Below are positions 1-8,633 of a stretch of DNA of 64,000 nucleotides, in pieces (position 1 is the first letter of the stretch; the number at the start of each line of letters is the position of its first letter). Under the pieces are notes generated by a model. That model worked only from the letters and a program-made list of their open reading frames with translations, searched no databases and had not been told where the DNA came from. The stretch is from Elusimicrobiota bacterium (GTDB lineage: Bacteria; Elusimicrobiota; Elusimicrobia; UBA1565; UBA9628). Made by a program: the position numbers and the translations under genes. Location of the stretch: positions 1 to 64,000 of the forward strand of contig DAHZHT010000004.1 of the NCBI GenBank assembly GCA_027406905.1. The letters are read 5' to 3'.

Positions 1-473
1 TAGATAAATTTATTGACGAAAAGGTGATCACCGATCAAGAGCGTGTTTTCCATAGACCCGGAGGGAATTTTAAAGGCCTGAACGATGAAATACATAATCG
101 TCGCGGCTAGAAGAACGGCGGAGAAAACCGTTTCCGCCCATTCCGAATCTTCCAGCAAAAAATAGCCCCTTTTATTTTCCGGCTCGGCCTTGCCGCGGAA
201 AAACCCATAAATGAACCCGATAATCGCCGCGATAATGCTGGGGTAAAATTCGGAAGCCGCAAAGGCATTGGGGCCGACAAAGATAAAGCGCGTGTGTTTT
301 TCCATCGACACCGACAAAACCAAGGCCGCCGCCGCCGCCGCTAGAGAACAAAAAAGTCCATGCCACAGCCCTCTTCTTAGAGGGCTGTCCAAACCGCCAT
401 TTTTCTTCAGGCTTCGGCTCTTCCACGTATAGAGCCCCATCGCCACGCCGATTAAAAAAAGTCTTCCTTCCAT
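1..473 (-). CDS. lepB: Signal peptidase I, N-terminal part (runs off window)
   Basis: This would be the membrane endopeptidase that removes signal peptides from exported proteins. The minus-strand reading frame from ATG 473 gives several hydrophobic segments, then the family signature around IPSGSMENTLLIGDHLFVNK. The serine of the SGSM motif, about residue 140, is the expected nucleophile. The catalytic lysine region lies beyond the window edge. The N-terminal part is longer than in short LepB proteins, with roughly three extra membrane segments before the catalytic serine. Start ATG 473 lies 2 nt after the lepA stop, so lepA-lepB are co-transcribed, an order common in bacteria. A longer reading frame on the same strand (172-498) is only a shadow. 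Confidence 0.9.
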   Translation of the reverse strand, partial: MEGRLFLIGVAMGLYTWKSRSLKKNGGLDSPLRRGLWHGLFCSLAAAAAALVLSVSMEKHTRFIFVGPNAFAASEFYPSIIAAIIGFIYGFFRGKAEPENKRGYFLLEDSEWAETVFSAVLLAATIMYFIVQAFKIPSGSMENTLLIGDHLFVNKFI

Positions 474-475
474 GT

Positions 476-2287
476 TTATCCCCTTTCCGCCGGTTCATCG
501 ATCCTTAGGGCAGCCAAGAAGGCCTCTTGCGGCACTTCGACCTTGCCTAAAAGTTTCGCCTTTCTCTTTCCCTCTTTCTGCTTTTCCAACAACTTCCGTT
601 TTCGAGTGATGTCGCCGCCATAACATTTGGCGAGAACGTCTTTTCTCGATGCTGACTGGGTTTCCCGCGCGATAATGCGCCCGTCTATTTGAGCCTGTAT
701 CGCCACTTCAAAATTTTGCCGCGGGATCAGCTCCTTGAGTTTTTCGCAAAGAGCCTTGGCCACCCCATAGGCCTTATCGCGGTGAACAATTTGACTCAAG
801 GCATCCACCGCTTGCCCATGAATTAAAATTTCCAGGAAAACCAAATCGGAGACGCGATAGCCCTCCGGCTGATAGTCCAAAGACGCATAGCCTTTGGAAA
901 TGGATTTTAGCCGATCGTAAAAACTAATCACCATCTCCGAAAGCGGCAAGTGATATTCTATCAAAAGCCGTTTGTTCGAGAGATATTCAATGTTTTTATA
1001 CTCGCCGCGCTTTTCCTTAAGTAAATTGAGAACGCCTTCCTGATATTCGACCGGAACAATCATGGTCGCCAAGACGTACGGCTCTTCCACCAATTGGATA
1101 ATGGAACGCTCCGGCCATTGAGAGGGATTCTCAACTACTTTCCAAGACCCCTCTTTAATTTGAACGCGGTAGCGGACGTTGGGAGCGGTGATAATCAAAG
1201 ATAATCCGAACTCGCGCTCAAGCCTTTCCTTGAGGATTTCCATGTGCAAAAGCCCCAGAAATCCTAGGCGAAAGCCAAACCCCAAAGCCTGGGACTGCTC
1301 GCCCTGATATTGAAAGGAGCTGTCTTCCAAATTGAGCTTTTGAAGCGCGCTCGATAGGGACTGATAATCGGCGGCGTTGACGGGGAAAATGCCGGCGAAA
1401 ACAACGGGCTTAGCTTCTTGATATCCGCTCAAGGGCTTCTCTAAAGGCCTGGCCGCCTCCATAATGGTGTCCCCGACCCGAACCTGGTGGATATCTTTAA
1501 TTCCGCAAATAACGTATCCCACCTCTCCCGCCGACAAACTCTCCGCCTTGCGAAGCTGCGGCATCAAAAACCCGACTTCTTCAATGACCGCCTCATGTCC
1601 CGTTGAAAAAAATCGAATTTTCATTCCGGCTTTAGCGATTCCGTCTTTGAGGCGAACCAATAAGACGACTCCCCGGTAAGAATTAAACGTCGAATCAAAA
1701 ATCAGAGCGCAAAGAGGGCTTTCGGGATTGGCGTCCGGCGGCGGAATTCGGCGCACGATTTCTTCTAAAAGTTCGGAAACCCCGCGGCCTTCTTTTGCGC
1801 TGACACAAATTTCTTCTTCCTCGATTTTTAAGGTTTCCCAAATCTGCTCGAGAGTCGCGTCCAAATCGGCCGAGGGCAAATCAATTTTATTGATCACGGG
1901 AATAATTTTTAGCCCCAAGGACCCGGCCAAACCCGCATGGGCGATTGTCTGCGCTTCGACCCCCTGGGTCGCGTCAACCAACAGCAAAGCCCCTTCGCAA
2001 GCCGCCAAGGCGCGAGAAACCTCATAACTGAAATCAACATGCCCGGGGGTATCAATCAAATTAAGGATGAATTCTTCTCCCTTCAAGTTATATTTCATCC
2101 GGACAGCTTTAGCCTTAATCGTGATCCCGCGCTCGCGCTCAAGCTCCATTGAATCCATCACCTGATCGACATGGCGCATTTTCCGGTCCAAACTTCCCGT
2201 CTGTTCCAGAATTCGGTCGGCCAAGGTGGATTTGCCGTGATCGATGTGAGCGATAATCGAAAAATTGCGAATATGCCTGGGATCCAT
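476..2287 (-). CDS. lepA: Elongation factor 4 (LepA), ribosomal back-translocase GTPase
   Basis: This is a translational GTPase of about 603 aa, the normal LepA length. Visible motifs are the G1 loop AHIDHGKSTL near residue 14, the switch I RERGITI, DTPGH (G3) and NKID (G4). They are followed by EF-G-like domains and the LepA-specific C-terminal domain with its basic tail (ITRKRKLLEKQKEGKRKAK). The start MDPRHIRNFSIIAHIDHGKS matches the family. It begins 5 nt after the ptsI stop and ends 2 nt before lepB, so it is an internal gene of the hpf-to-lepB operon. Confidence 0.97.
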   Translation of the reverse strand: MDPRHIRNFSIIAHIDHGKSTLADRILEQTGSLDRKMRHVDQVMDSMELERERGITIKAKAVRMKYNLKGEEFILNLIDTPGHVDFSYEVSRALAACEGALLLVDATQGVEAQTIAHAGLAGSLGLKIIPVINKIDLPSADLDATLEQIWETLKIEEEEICVSAKEGRGVSELLEEIVRRIPPPDANPESPLCALIFDSTFNSYRGVVLLVRLKDGIAKAGMKIRFFSTGHEAVIEEVGFLMPQLRKAESLSAGEVGYVICGIKDIHQVRVGDTIMEAARPLEKPLSGYQEAKPVVFAGIFPVNAADYQSLSSALQKLNLEDSSFQYQGEQSQALGFGFRLGFLGLLHMEILKERLEREFGLSLIITAPNVRYRVQIKEGSWKVVENPSQWPERSIIQLVEEPYVLATMIVPVEYQEGVLNLLKEKRGEYKNIEYLSNKRLLIEYHLPLSEMVISFYDRLKSISKGYASLDYQPEGYRVSDLVFLEILIHGQAVDALSQIVHRDKAYGVAKALCEKLKELIPRQNFEVAIQAQIDGRIIARETQSASRKDVLAKCYGGDITRKRKLLEKQKEGKRKAKLLGKVEVPQEAFLAALRIDEPAERG

Positions 2288-2291
2288 CGCT

Positions 2292-4010
2292 TTAATAACC
2301 GAACAGCCGGCGAACTTCCTCGGCGTCGGAGGCCGCCAAGGCTTTGGAAGCGCTGACAGACAACGCTTTATAGTTTAATGAACGAACGACTTCTTTGACT
2401 CTTAAGTGCATTCGCATCGGAACGGAAATCTCGTCGACTCCAAGCCCAACTAAAACAGGGACCGCTTTTAAATCCGCAGCCATTTCTCCGCAAACGCCAA
2501 CGCGTTTTTTTTGATTTTGCCCCGCATCGACAATCATTTTGATGAACCTTAAAACGGCGGGGTGAAACGCGTCATAGAGATGCGCGACGTGATCATTGAT
2601 GCGGTCAACCGCGAGGATGTATTGAATCAAATCATTGGTCCCAATCGAAACAAAATCCAGATGCGGCAAAAACACGTCGAGCAAAATAGCCGCCGATGGA
2701 ATTTCAACCATGATCCCCAATTCTATTTTCCCCGGAATCACGACAGATTCTTTCTCAAGTTCGGCTTTGGCTTGAGAGATAATATCCTTGACGCTCTGAA
2801 TCTCCCACAGGGATGAAACCATCGGAATTAAAATCCGGGCATGCCCGCCTTTGGACACGGCCCTCAAAATGGCGCGGATTTGAGTCTTAAAAACGTCTTG
2901 ATGGCGCAAAAACAAACGCACTCCTCTAAGCCCCATAAACGGATTGGCTTCATCTCTGACCGCTTCCACTCCCAAAGCGGCCACGCGGTCTCCACCCAGG
3001 TCCGCGGTCCGAAAAACGACCGATTTAGCGTCCAAGGCTTTAAGAGCCGCGGCATAAATTGCAGACTGCTCTTTTTCGGAAGGCGGAGCCGGGCGATTTA
3101 AGAACAAATACTCGGTTCTAAACAATCCCACTCCGTCGGGATTTAAAGCGGAAATTCCCTTGACTTCTTCCAAAGAGTCGAGATTGATCTCAAGCAGAAT
3201 CTTTCGCCCATCGACGGTTATCGCCGGAAGCCCGCGCAAGGATTCCAAAGACTTCTCCGCCAGTTTTTCTTTGTCTTGGAGATTCCTATATTTGGCGACG
3301 ACATCCGGAGTCGGATCGATAAATAAAAGCCCATTTTCACCGTCGATAATGAGAAAATCTCCGGTTTTAACACGGCGGCTGGCGTCCGACAAGGCCACGA
3401 CTGCGGGAATGCGCAGGCTCTGGGCCAAAATGGCGGTATGGCTTGATTTCCCGCCCAAATCGGTCGCAAAGCCCAGAACCTTGGAATCATGAAGGCTCAA
3501 GGTTTCCGAAGGCAAGAGATTTCGCGCGACCAAAATAGAGCCTTCCGCCGGAGCGGGCATCGATTTTTTATTTTTTTTGAGAAGATGAGCCAAAAGGCGT
3601 TTGGCCACGTCCATCAAATCATGCTTTCTTTCTCTAAAAAAATCGTCATCTATTTTTTCAAACTGCTGGGCCACGGATTCGACGGATTCCGAAAGGGCAA
3701 ACTCCGCATTGACCCCCTCTTTGATAATCCGCATCGGAACATCCTTGGTGATCAAGGTGTCCGTTAAAATCATCCGATGGGCGTGAATTAACTTGGCGTG
3801 GTCGCGCCCTAGAAATTTAAGGACTCTGGCTTCCGCAGCATCCAGATCGCGCAAGGCGGCCTTATGGGCTTCTTTAAATCTTTTAACCTCGGCTCTTAAA
3901 AGCTGCTTTGGCAATTCAACGCGGGAGACGACGACTTCTTCATCCTCAAGAACAAAAGCGCTTCCAATCGCGATTCCCCGGCTGGCCCCGATTCCTTTGA
4001 CGATAATCAT
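2292..4010 (-). CDS. ptsI: PTS phosphoenolpyruvate-protein phosphotransferase (Enzyme I)
   Basis: Enzyme I autophosphorylates from PEP and passes the phosphate to HPr. At 572 aa it is full length. The phosphohistidine is His191 in GGKSSHTAILAQ. The PEP-binding barrel follows with GLFRTEYLF, and the catalytic cysteine is in the motif GVCGEMA near the C-terminus. It follows ptsH by 6 nt. No sugar-specific EII gene is visible anywhere in the window. Together with hprK and rapZ in the same operon, this favours a regulatory rather than a sugar-uptake role; that role is an inference. Confidence 0.96.
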   Translation of the reverse strand: MIIVKGIGASRGIAIGSAFVLEDEEVVVSRVELPKQLLRAEVKRFKEAHKAALRDLDAAEARVLKFLGRDHAKLIHAHRMILTDTLITKDVPMRIIKEGVNAEFALSESVESVAQQFEKIDDDFFRERKHDLMDVAKRLLAHLLKKNKKSMPAPAEGSILVARNLLPSETLSLHDSKVLGFATDLGGKSSHTAILAQSLRIPAVVALSDASRRVKTGDFLIIDGENGLLFIDPTPDVVAKYRNLQDKEKLAEKSLESLRGLPAITVDGRKILLEINLDSLEEVKGISALNPDGVGLFRTEYLFLNRPAPPSEKEQSAIYAAALKALDAKSVVFRTADLGGDRVAALGVEAVRDEANPFMGLRGVRLFLRHQDVFKTQIRAILRAVSKGGHARILIPMVSSLWEIQSVKDIISQAKAELEKESVVIPGKIELGIMVEIPSAAILLDVFLPHLDFVSIGTNDLIQYILAVDRINDHVAHLYDAFHPAVLRFIKMIVDAGQNQKKRVGVCGEMAADLKAVPVLVGLGVDEISVPMRMHLRVKEVVRSLNYKALSVSASKALAASDAEEVRRLFGY

Positions 4011-4016
4011 GTCTAT

Positions 4017-4283
4017 TTATTGTTCCCCAAATTTCTTGTCAAACAGAGCGCGCAGGGCTTCCAGGGCCGGAATTTCATCGGGGCCGTCGGCGCGAATCCG
4101 CAACTTTGAACCGCATTCCGCGGCCAAAAGCATAAGCCCCATGACGCTTTTTCCGTTGACTTCAAGGCCGTCTTTTAAAATCGTAATCGAGCTCTTAAAT
4201 TTCCCCGCTTCCTGGGCTAAAATCGCCGCCGGACGAGCGTGCAATCCCAAGGTATTGGGAATCGTAAATTCTCGCTCGGTCAT
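4017..4283 (-). CDS. ptsH: Phosphocarrier protein HPr
   Basis: This is a small phosphocarrier between Enzyme I and its acceptors. From ATG 4283 the protein is 88 aa, with the active His exactly at residue 15 (LGLHARPAA) and the regulatory Ser exactly at residue 46 (NGKSVMGLM), the numbering known for the family. An upstream ATG at 4313 is in frame. The downstream start is chosen for this numbering and for a Shine-Dalgarno-like AAAGGA 4-5 nt upstream. The intact Ser46 and the hprK gene two positions upstream imply HPr(Ser) phosphorylation control. Confidence 0.96.
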   Translation of the reverse strand: MTEREFTIPNTLGLHARPAAILAQEAGKFKSSITILKDGLEVNGKSVMGLMLLAAECGSKLRIRADGPDEIPALEALRALFDKKFGEQ

Positions 4284-4335
4284 GGTTTCCTTTTGCGCGG
4301 CCTCTGGATCCAACCATTTCTTCGCTTAGGCTCGG

Positions 4336-5214
4336 TCATGCGTTGTCTCTAATATCGCGATGAAATTCTTGAACGGGATAGCCGCTGGATTTAAGCTTTT
4401 GGGCGAGAAGATGGGTAATCGCCACGCTCCGGTGCTTGCCTCCGGTGCATCCGATGGCGATCGTCAAATAAGACTTTCCCTCGCGAATGTATTGGGGCAA
4501 AAGCTCCCGCGCCAAACGCCAAAAACCTTCGAGAAATTTAGTCGCCGCGGGTTGCCCCATCACATATTTTCTCACCCTGGAATCAAGCCCGGTCTTTTTC
4601 TTAAGGCTCTCGACATAATTGGGATTGGGAAGAAAACGGACGTCAAGCACGATATCGGCATCGCGGGGAATTCCATACTTATATCCAAAAGAGACCACCG
4701 ACAAATTCATTTCCTCCGCGTCGGAAAGCTCCAGCGTTTGAGAAAGAACCTCTTTTAACTCGCCCAGAGTAAGACCGCTGGTGTCAATAAGTTTATCCGC
4801 GATTTCCTTGATCGGTTCCAACTGCCGCCTTTCTTCTTTGATCGCCTCCGAAATTTTAAGGCCCAAGGGATGCCGATGCCTGGTCTCGGAAAATCGCTGA
4901 ATGACGATATCATCGGAAGCGTCTAAAAAAATAATGCGGTAATCAATCCCTCTCTGCGGCAAACTTTTCAAAAGCCGAGGCAAACCTTCCAGGTATTTTC
5001 CTTCCCGAATATCAACCCCCAAGGCGACCTTGTCGCGATCTCGGCGCTTGGTCAGGAAATCCGCGAAATTTCCCAGAAGGGTCAGAGGGAGATTGTCTAC
5101 GCAAAAAAAACCGAAATCTTCAAAGGCCTTTAAAGCCTGGCTTTTACCGGCGCCGGAAATGCCGGTGATGATAAACACCTTCTGTTTTGAAGTTGTTTTT
5201 TTCCCGTGGCTCAT
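4336..5214 (-). CDS. rapZ: RapZ/YvcJ family nucleotide-binding protein
   Basis: RapZ is a P-loop protein that in enterobacteria adapts RNase E to the GlmZ sRNA and elsewhere is known as YvcJ. The 292-aa product has the Walker A GISGAGKSQAL near residue 18, the family block GFFCVDNLP just after it, and the C-terminal signature GCTGGKHRSV. Its start overlaps the hprK stop by 4 nt, indicating translational coupling. The hpf-hprK-rapZ-ptsH order resembles the conserved PTS-associated cluster of many bacteria. The target RNA in this organism is unknown. Confidence 0.93.
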   Translation of the reverse strand: MSHGKKTTSKQKVFIITGISGAGKSQALKAFEDFGFFCVDNLPLTLLGNFADFLTKRRDRDKVALGVDIREGKYLEGLPRLLKSLPQRGIDYRIIFLDASDDIVIQRFSETRHRHPLGLKISEAIKEERRQLEPIKEIADKLIDTSGLTLGELKEVLSQTLELSDAEEMNLSVVSFGYKYGIPRDADIVLDVRFLPNPNYVESLKKKTGLDSRVRKYVMGQPAATKFLEGFWRLARELLPQYIREGKSYLTIAIGCTGGKHRSVAITHLLAQKLKSSGYPVQEFHRDIRDNA

Positions 5215-6161
5215 TTTTTGCCGGCCTCGCGCATGCGGTCAATCAATTTCTGATTAAAATTTTCCGCAGCATGATATCCATGAATTTTTAATCTCTGATT
5301 GAGCGCCGCCACCTCGATTAAAACGGCCAGGTTGCGCCCGGGCATGACCGGAATGCGAACCTGCGGGATATCAATTCCCAAGAAAGAAACTGACATGTCG
5401 GAAAGGCCGGTGCGATCCGGATATTCGACTTTTTCCCACGGCAAAAGCTGAACGGCTAATCTAACGCGCTTATGCTCCAAAATAAACCCAATGCCGAATA
5501 AAAGGCTGACATCCAAGATACCCAGTCCTCGAACCTCGAGATGATTCTTCAATGGTTCGGGGCATATTCCTCTTAAAACCCCGCCGCGCCGATGTTGCAG
5601 GCGAACCACGTCATCGGCGATTAAAATATGGCCGCGCTTAAGGAGTTCGAGCGCGCATTCCGATTTTCCCATTCCAGCTCCGCCTTGAATCAGAACTCCC
5701 ATTCCGTAAATATCCACGAAAACTCCGTGGACCATACAACTGGGAGAAAGTTCATACTCCAGTTTTTCTCCAAGCTCGGATACCAAGTCAGCGGTTTTCA
5801 GATGAGATCGAAAAAGAGGAATGCCTCTTTTATTACATTCAGAGCGAATGACAGGCGGAATATCGAGGCCATGGGTAAATAAAATACAGGGAATCTCTTT
5901 TGAAGCCAACATCGAAGATAGCGATTTCCGCAAGACCTGAGGGCCGACTTTCAGGCAATAAGACTGCTCCCCGCGGCCAAAAACCTGGACTCTTTCGGCG
6001 CTGAAATGCTCCAAAAAACCGGCCAAGGCCAAGCCCGGGCGGTTAATCTCAGGAACCGCAATTAAACGTTTAAGGCCGCGCTTGCCAGCGACCAAATCCA
6101 AACGCAGGGATTTCGCTTGTTCTTTAAACAAGCGCTCAACGGTTAAATTTTGCGTAATCAC
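5211..6161 (-). CDS. hprK: HPr kinase/phosphorylase
   Basis: This bifunctional enzyme phosphorylates and dephosphorylates HPr on Ser46. The 316-aa protein has an N-terminal domain. The catalytic core then shows His145 in MVHGVFVDIYGMGVL, Walker A at about 160-168 (GGAGMGKSE), RGLGILDV in place of the usual RGLGIxNV, and the C-terminal block MPGRNLAVLIEVAALN. All key positions are kept. It overlaps hpf and rapZ by 4 nt on each side. Its substrate HPr, with Ser46 intact, is encoded two genes downstream. Confidence 0.95.
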   Translation of the reverse strand: MITQNLTVERLFKEQAKSLRLDLVAGKRGLKRLIAVPEINRPGLALAGFLEHFSAERVQVFGRGEQSYCLKVGPQVLRKSLSSMLASKEIPCILFTHGLDIPPVIRSECNKRGIPLFRSHLKTADLVSELGEKLEYELSPSCMVHGVFVDIYGMGVLIQGGAGMGKSECALELLKRGHILIADDVVRLQHRRGGVLRGICPEPLKNHLEVRGLGILDVSLLFGIGFILEHKRVRLAVQLLPWEKVEYPDRTGLSDMSVSFLGIDIPQVRIPVMPGRNLAVLIEVAALNQRLKIHGYHAAENFNQKLIDRMREAGKK

Positions 6162-6688
6162 TTCCCGGCTACGCCGGATTTCTTGATGGGACGGACGATG
6201 CGATAGTCCTCGCCATCAGTCCGGTACGCGACATGAATTTGATGAGAGCCTTTATCCTGATACAAAAAGAACGCTCTCTCCGATGAGTCCAAATTGCGAA
6301 CGGCTTCTTCCGGGGTAAGCAGCGGCATTACCTGATCGATAAAATCAAATCGCGGGCCGCTGGCGAGAAAAGAGGCAACCGCCTCTCCCGTCGGGGTTTT
6401 ATGCTTATTTTTAAGTTTTTCCTTAAACTTTTTAATCTGAGCGCTCATTTTGTCGCCCGCCAAATCCACGGCGGAATAAAGATCAGAGGCCGTCGCCAAC
6501 GCGCGAAAGGTCTGTCCTGGGGCGTGCAAAACAAATTCCGCGTTATGAGATCTTTTTTCGACGGACAAAAAGACCTGGGCCCAGACAATGGAGTCGAAAT
6601 ATTTCTGCGTTCTCTCTAATTTATCCTCGACATACTGCCGAATCGCCGGGGTGATCTTAATTTGCTTTGCGGTGAAATGGATTTCCAT
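6158..6688 (-). CDS. hpf: Ribosome hibernation promoting factor, long form
   Basis: HPF binds the 30S decoding centre in stationary phase and promotes 100S ribosome dimers. The product from ATG 6688 (176 aa) has the beta-alpha RaiA-type N-domain (MEIHFTAKQIKITPAI) and a C-terminal dimerisation domain (about 120-170, FDFIDQVMPLLTPEEAVRNL), making it the long form. ATG 6688 is preferred over the TTG at 6697 because AAGGAG lies 10 nt upstream of it but only 1 nt from the TTG. It is the first gene of the operon, under the sigma70-like promoter at 6725-6753. Confidence 0.93.
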   Translation of the reverse strand: MEIHFTAKQIKITPAIRQYVEDKLERTQKYFDSIVWAQVFLSVEKRSHNAEFVLHAPGQTFRALATASDLYSAVDLAGDKMSAQIKKFKEKLKNKHKTPTGEAVASFLASGPRFDFIDQVMPLLTPEEAVRNLDSSERAFFLYQDKGSHQIHVAYRTDGEDYRIVRPIKKSGVAGK

Positions 6689-6724
6689 AAATTTCAATCT
6701 CCTTATCAGGGACCTCTCTCCAAA

Positions 6725-6753
6725 AATTTAGCAGTTTGAAGGGGCGCTGTCAA
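6725..6753 (-). promoter_or_regulatory. Sigma70-type promoter of the hpf operon
   Basis: The minus strand has TTGACA (6753-6748), a 17-bp spacer and TAAATT (6730-6725). This predicts transcription starting near 6718, about 30 nt before the hpf ATG, with AAGGAG in the leader. Its -35 box directly abuts the exported-gene element of the divergent gene (starting at 6755), so binding of a regulator there could affect both promoters. Confidence 0.75.
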
Positions 6754-6754
6754 T

Positions 6755-6822
6755 TAGGCCTTTTGCCGGAGAGAGTCTAGGACTTTGGACCTAAACGCCT
6801 CTTAACCTTTTTGAAGTAAAAT
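6755..6822 (+). promoter_or_regulatory. Exported-gene promoter element, instance 1
   Basis: The upstream copy TAGGCCTTTTGCC starts at 6755 and the downstream copy TAGGACTTTGGACC at 6778, 23 bp apart. The outer ends (TTAGG and CCTAA) also form an inverted repeat. A -10 box TAAAAT lies at 6817-6822, 39 bp after the downstream copy (38 bp in the other five instances). The predicted transcription start near 6829 leaves only about 3 nt before the TTG start at 6832. Confidence 0.7.
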
Positions 6823-6831
6823 AAAGTCATC

Positions 6832-8592
6832 TTGAACAAGATTAAATCGTTTATCGCCGCCAATTTAGCCGCAGTTTTGTTTTTCCAAACCGCGTTGGCC
6901 AACGCCGCCATTGAAAACCTAAAAAACCCGGACACCCCTTTTTCCGCTCCGGCTTCTCTCCAAGTCTCACCCCTGGCGGACCCAGCGACACCCTCTCAAT
7001 GGTCGCTAGACCTTCCCCCAACGTTGCCTAAATTAAGAATGGAAACATTAGGCGCGCCTGCGCTTCAAAGAGAAAAAACACAAAGCGCCCCTTTATTGCC
7101 TTTAAACCCGCTCATCTCAACGCCAGCGGAAAAATCCCAAACTCCCATCTCCGAAAAATCATTGGAAGCGGCAAAGAACCTATCCATCAAAGAGAATCAA
7201 TCCATGCAAAAAGAAAGTTATGAACATTCCGCTATTCGTTGGACCAGGTTCTGGTCCGGAAACAATCGCAAGAATCAAGAAGCCGTCACTCCACAGAAAC
7301 CATCGTTTCCGGCGCCTTTTTTAAAGAAAGCCAAAATCGCAGCTTCAGCTATAGCCGCAACTCTTTGGATTCCGACACCGTCTCTTGCCGCCAATAAAGC
7401 CATTCATCCAGCGGCTGGATGGGCGCTAACCAAGCCTTATGTCATTGGCGCAGGGCTTTTATTCTTGATTTACGGAGTCCACCGGGCTCTGTCATGGTCT
7501 ATCTCAAAGTTGTCTACCGCGTTTCATTGGAACCCCAATACCGCCGACACTGTCCGTTTCGCCGCCTCCGCCTCCAACTGGCTTTTAGGATTGGGGCTGG
7601 TTCTCCACTTCGCCGGAATCTCAAATCAGGTTTTATTTGCCGCGGGCGGCATCGCCCTGGGACTAGCCATCAATAAAACTCTTTCCAATCTCTTACGCGC
7701 AACTCTGTTTGTCATTAATCGCCCTTTTAATCTCAATGAAAAAATACGCATTGACGATAAAATTTATAAAGTCGCCGATCTCCAGCCAAAATACGTCAAG
7801 CTCCAGTTCCTTCAAATGGCTCCTGATGCCCTGATTCAAGGAGATCCTGGTCCTGAAATCGTCTACTTTACTTATTCTCAAATCAGCAATAAAGCCGTGG
7901 AGCTCTTTAGACCTTACGACCTCGACGATAAGATTTCATTTAAAGCTTTGCTGAATTTGGGGGTGGTCCCGTTTTGGAAGGCCCTTAAGGAACTCTCCTA
8001 CTCCTCCTATTTGAAAGCGGCCCTATGGGGTTTGGGATTATTTTTGTTTGGAGAAGCTTTGCCCGTCTTAAAAGCGCACAAGGGTTACCACTTCATCGGC
8101 TCTATTCTTCCTTTCGCTCAAAGCCTGTTTGCGCTTTTAGTCTCAAGCGCGATCTCTCGTTCTCTGCAAGAGTTTATCCCGCTCATCGGAAAACATGCTC
8201 ATTGGGACGAGGAAACCACCGCCCTGTTTCGCCTCGCTCTTCAATTGGCCGCCAACATCATCGGCATTAGCTTGGCCATTGGCGCCCTGGGGCTTCATCT
8301 AGCGAGTTTGGCTGTCGGGCTTGGAGTCGGGGCCGCCGCGTTTACCCTGGCTTCAAACAATATCCTCGCTAATATCGCCCAAGCCGTCTCATTACGCTGG
8401 CAAAGCCCCTTTAGAGTGGGAGATGTCATTGAGATCGCCGGAAAAACAGGAGAAGTCGCCAATATCGGGCTTTTCTATGTCGTCATCAAAACCGGAGAAA
8501 ACCAGCACACCCTGATCCCTTATTATTTGCTAGAATACTACGAGTTAATTATTCACAGCAGTCCGCGAGCCTCCGAAAACCCCCAAAGGTAG
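6832..8592 (+). CDS. Exported/membrane protein with two tandem MscS-like channel modules
   Basis: MscS proteins are mechanosensitive channels that release solutes under hypo-osmotic stress. The 586-aa product starts at TTG 6832 with a signal-like hydrophobic N-terminus (FIAANLAAVLFFQTALANA), followed by a Pro/Ser-rich stretch of about 150 residues. Membrane segments and two MscS-type cores follow. The first is near residues 265-330 (GGIALGLAINKTLSNLL, then FNLNEKIRID). The second is near 485-570 (GLGVGAAAFTLASNNILANI, then SPFRVGDVIEIAGKTGEV). Both have the pore-helix plus beta-domain pattern. The second is closer to the family. No Shine-Dalgarno sequence is present; the promoter is the 6755-6822 element. 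Confidence 0.75.
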   Translation: MNKIKSFIAANLAAVLFFQTALANAAIENLKNPDTPFSAPASLQVSPLADPATPSQWSLDLPPTLPKLRMETLGAPALQREKTQSAPLLPLNPLISTPAEKSQTPISEKSLEAAKNLSIKENQSMQKESYEHSAIRWTRFWSGNNRKNQEAVTPQKPSFPAPFLKKAKIAASAIAATLWIPTPSLAANKAIHPAAGWALTKPYVIGAGLLFLIYGVHRALSWSISKLSTAFHWNPNTADTVRFAASASNWLLGLGLVLHFAGISNQVLFAAGGIALGLAINKTLSNLLRATLFVINRPFNLNEKIRIDDKIYKVADLQPKYVKLQFLQMAPDALIQGDPGPEIVYFTYSQISNKAVELFRPYDLDDKISFKALLNLGVVPFWKALKELSYSSYLKAALWGLGLFLFGEALPVLKAHKGYHFIGSILPFAQSLFALLVSSAISRSLQEFIPLIGKHAHWDEETTALFRLALQLAANIIGISLAIGALGLHLASLAVGLGVGAAAFTLASNNILANIAQAVSLRWQSPFRVGDVIEIAGKTGEVANIGLFYVVIKTGENQHTLIPYYLLEYYELIIHSSPRASENPQR

Positions 8593-8633
8593 ACGATTGA
8601 GTCCGCGCTGAATATTTGGAAAAAAAGGATATC

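Noticed and set aside
172-498. 108-codon frame on the minus strand
   Set aside because: The other minus-strand frame from ATG 473 encodes a clear signal peptidase I with the SGSM motif; this frame is its shadow.
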